Source: Salinisphaeraceae bacterium (GTDB lineage Bacteria; Pseudomonadota; Gammaproteobacteria; Nevskiales; Salinisphaeraceae). Taken from it: a stretch of 64,000 nt of DNA. The translations under genes and the position numbers were made by a program. The stretch spans positions 35,166 to 99,165 of the forward strand of contig NYTH01000051.1 of NCBI GenBank assembly GCA_002683405.1, written 5' to 3'. Under the pieces are notes generated by a model. That model was not told the DNA's origin. It was given only the letters and a program-made list of their open reading frames with translations, and ran no database searches. Each line of letters opens with the position of its first letter. Within the stretch, counting starts at the first letter, position 1. Positions 63,474-64,000 of this stretch are shown here, one piece after another.

Positions 63474-63548
63474 TGGCTGGGGCGGCAGGATTCGAACCTG
63501 CGGTACACGGGATCAAAACCCGATGCCTTACCACTTGGCTACGCCCCA
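63474..63548 (-). tRNA. tRNA-Gln (UUG)
   Basis: 75 nt with encoded CCA. Acceptor TGGGGCG/CGCCCCA, anticodon loop TTTTGAT (anticodon TTG), T-arm GCAGG-TTCGAAT-CCTGC. It lies upstream of prs, its usual place in gammaproteobacteria. Confidence 0.96.
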
Positions 63549-64000
63549 AAACTCATGCTCAAAGCCTTCGCTCTGCACGAAGGTTTTGATCCCGCCCCTG
63601 CGGGGCACGGGATCGATTCATATTGTCGTCTCCGGCCCTCCCTGGCCGGATGCGCAGCTCGGCGCATCCTGCGCCTCGGGCCGATGCCTTACCACGGCTT
63701 CTTCAAGTTCCGGCCATCCCTGGCCGGTAGGGCACCTCACCGCATCCCTGCGGTGAGGGCTACGCCCCAAAACTCATGCGCAAAGCCTTCGCTCCGCACG
63801 CAGGTCTTGATCCTGCCCCTGCGGGGCACGGGATCGATTCAACTTGTCGTCTCCGGCCCTTCCTGGCCGGATGCGCAGCTCGGCGCTTCCTGCGCCTCGG
63901 GCCGATGCCTTACCACGGCTTCTTCAAGGTCCGGCCATCCCTGGCCGGTAGGGCACCTCACCGCATCCCTGCGGTGAGGGCTACGCCCCAAAACTCATGC
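63539..64000. repeat. 221-bp tandem repeats containing tRNA-Gln pieces
   Basis: Two full units (63539-63759 and 63760-63980) and the start of a third run to the window edge. Each begins with CTACGCCCCAAAACTCATGC, the 5' end of tRNA-Gln and its upstream flank, and each contains CGATGCCTTACCAC (63682, 63903), the D-arm/anticodon part. Between these are palindromes: GCCCCTGCGGGGC, CCGGCCATCCCTGGCCGG and CCTCACCGCATCCCTGCGGTGAGG. Unit 1 also holds GGTTTTGATCCC (63582), an inverted copy of the tRNA anticodon region. The units differ by a few substitutions. No gene is supported here. Confidence 0.85.

Noticed and set aside
63396..63977. Plus-strand frame through the tRNA-Gln repeats
   Set aside because: Translates the tandem repeat and the tRNA itself; repeated residues reflect DNA repeats, not a protein.

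Overview
The window is 64 kb of a high-GC gammaproteobacterial chromosome carrying a 33 kb integrated element. The chromosomal assignment rests on the gene order tRNA-Gln - prs - rplY (long CTC form) - pth - ychF at the right end, on an RND/MFP/TolC efflux operon and on folE. The species cannot be named from the sequence. The left-end genes suggest a bacterium that takes up and oxidises hydrophobic compounds.

Left chromosomal arm (1-26338). A PaaX-like regulator fragment is followed by a minus-strand block: DUF1329, DUF1302, YCF48-like, DUF1329 and MMPL genes. Such blocks accompany steroid, terpene or hydrocarbon catabolism in other bacteria; the substrate here is unknown. Next come an NADPH-dependent oxidoreductase, two secreted proteins of unknown role, an SGNH esterase lipoprotein, and an aldehyde dehydrogenase followed by a thiolase-like protein. 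A minus-strand operon follows: TetR regulator, TolC, MFP, RND pump and acyl-CoA dehydrogenase. GTP cyclohydrolase I and an alpha/beta hydrolase complete the arm.

Integrated element (26339-59491). It is bounded by an 18-bp direct repeat of the 3' end of a CAU-anticodon tRNA and carries a P4-type tyrosine integrase beside the intact tRNA. Backbone genes are an AlpA-like excisionase/regulator, an AEP-type primase with a C-terminal HTH, a possible replication-relaxation-type protein and a hairpin-rich 0.65 kb non-coding region. No capsid, portal or terminase gene is seen, so it looks like an integrative (possibly mobilizable) element or satellite rather than a prophage. The cargo is almost entirely defence: (a) a RES/Xre toxin-antitoxin pair; (b) a Wadjet-type JetABCD SMC system with a divergent WYL (BrxR/CapW-like) repressor and a set of matching palindromes; (c) a minus-strand cluster of res (type III restriction subunit), NYN nuclease, mod (methyltransferase) and a 1262-aa SIR2 protein, followed by an AAA ATPase and a RelE-UvrD fusion. 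Cluster (c) is the best candidate for an under-described system: a type III restriction-modification core wired to a putative NAD-consuming effector. Three copies of a GC-rich repeat (31.2, 32.2 and 40.4 kb) bracket the Jet module and a neighbouring gene like cassette borders.

Right chromosomal arm (59492-64000). The tRNA body, ychF, pth, rplY, prs and tRNA-Gln are ordinary housekeeping. Upstream of tRNA-Gln lie 221-bp tandem units containing pieces of the tRNA, and a 19-bp copy of the tRNA-Gln 3' end lies on its other side, so this tRNA has probably also been a recombination target.

All functional calls are from motif reading; no database search was run.
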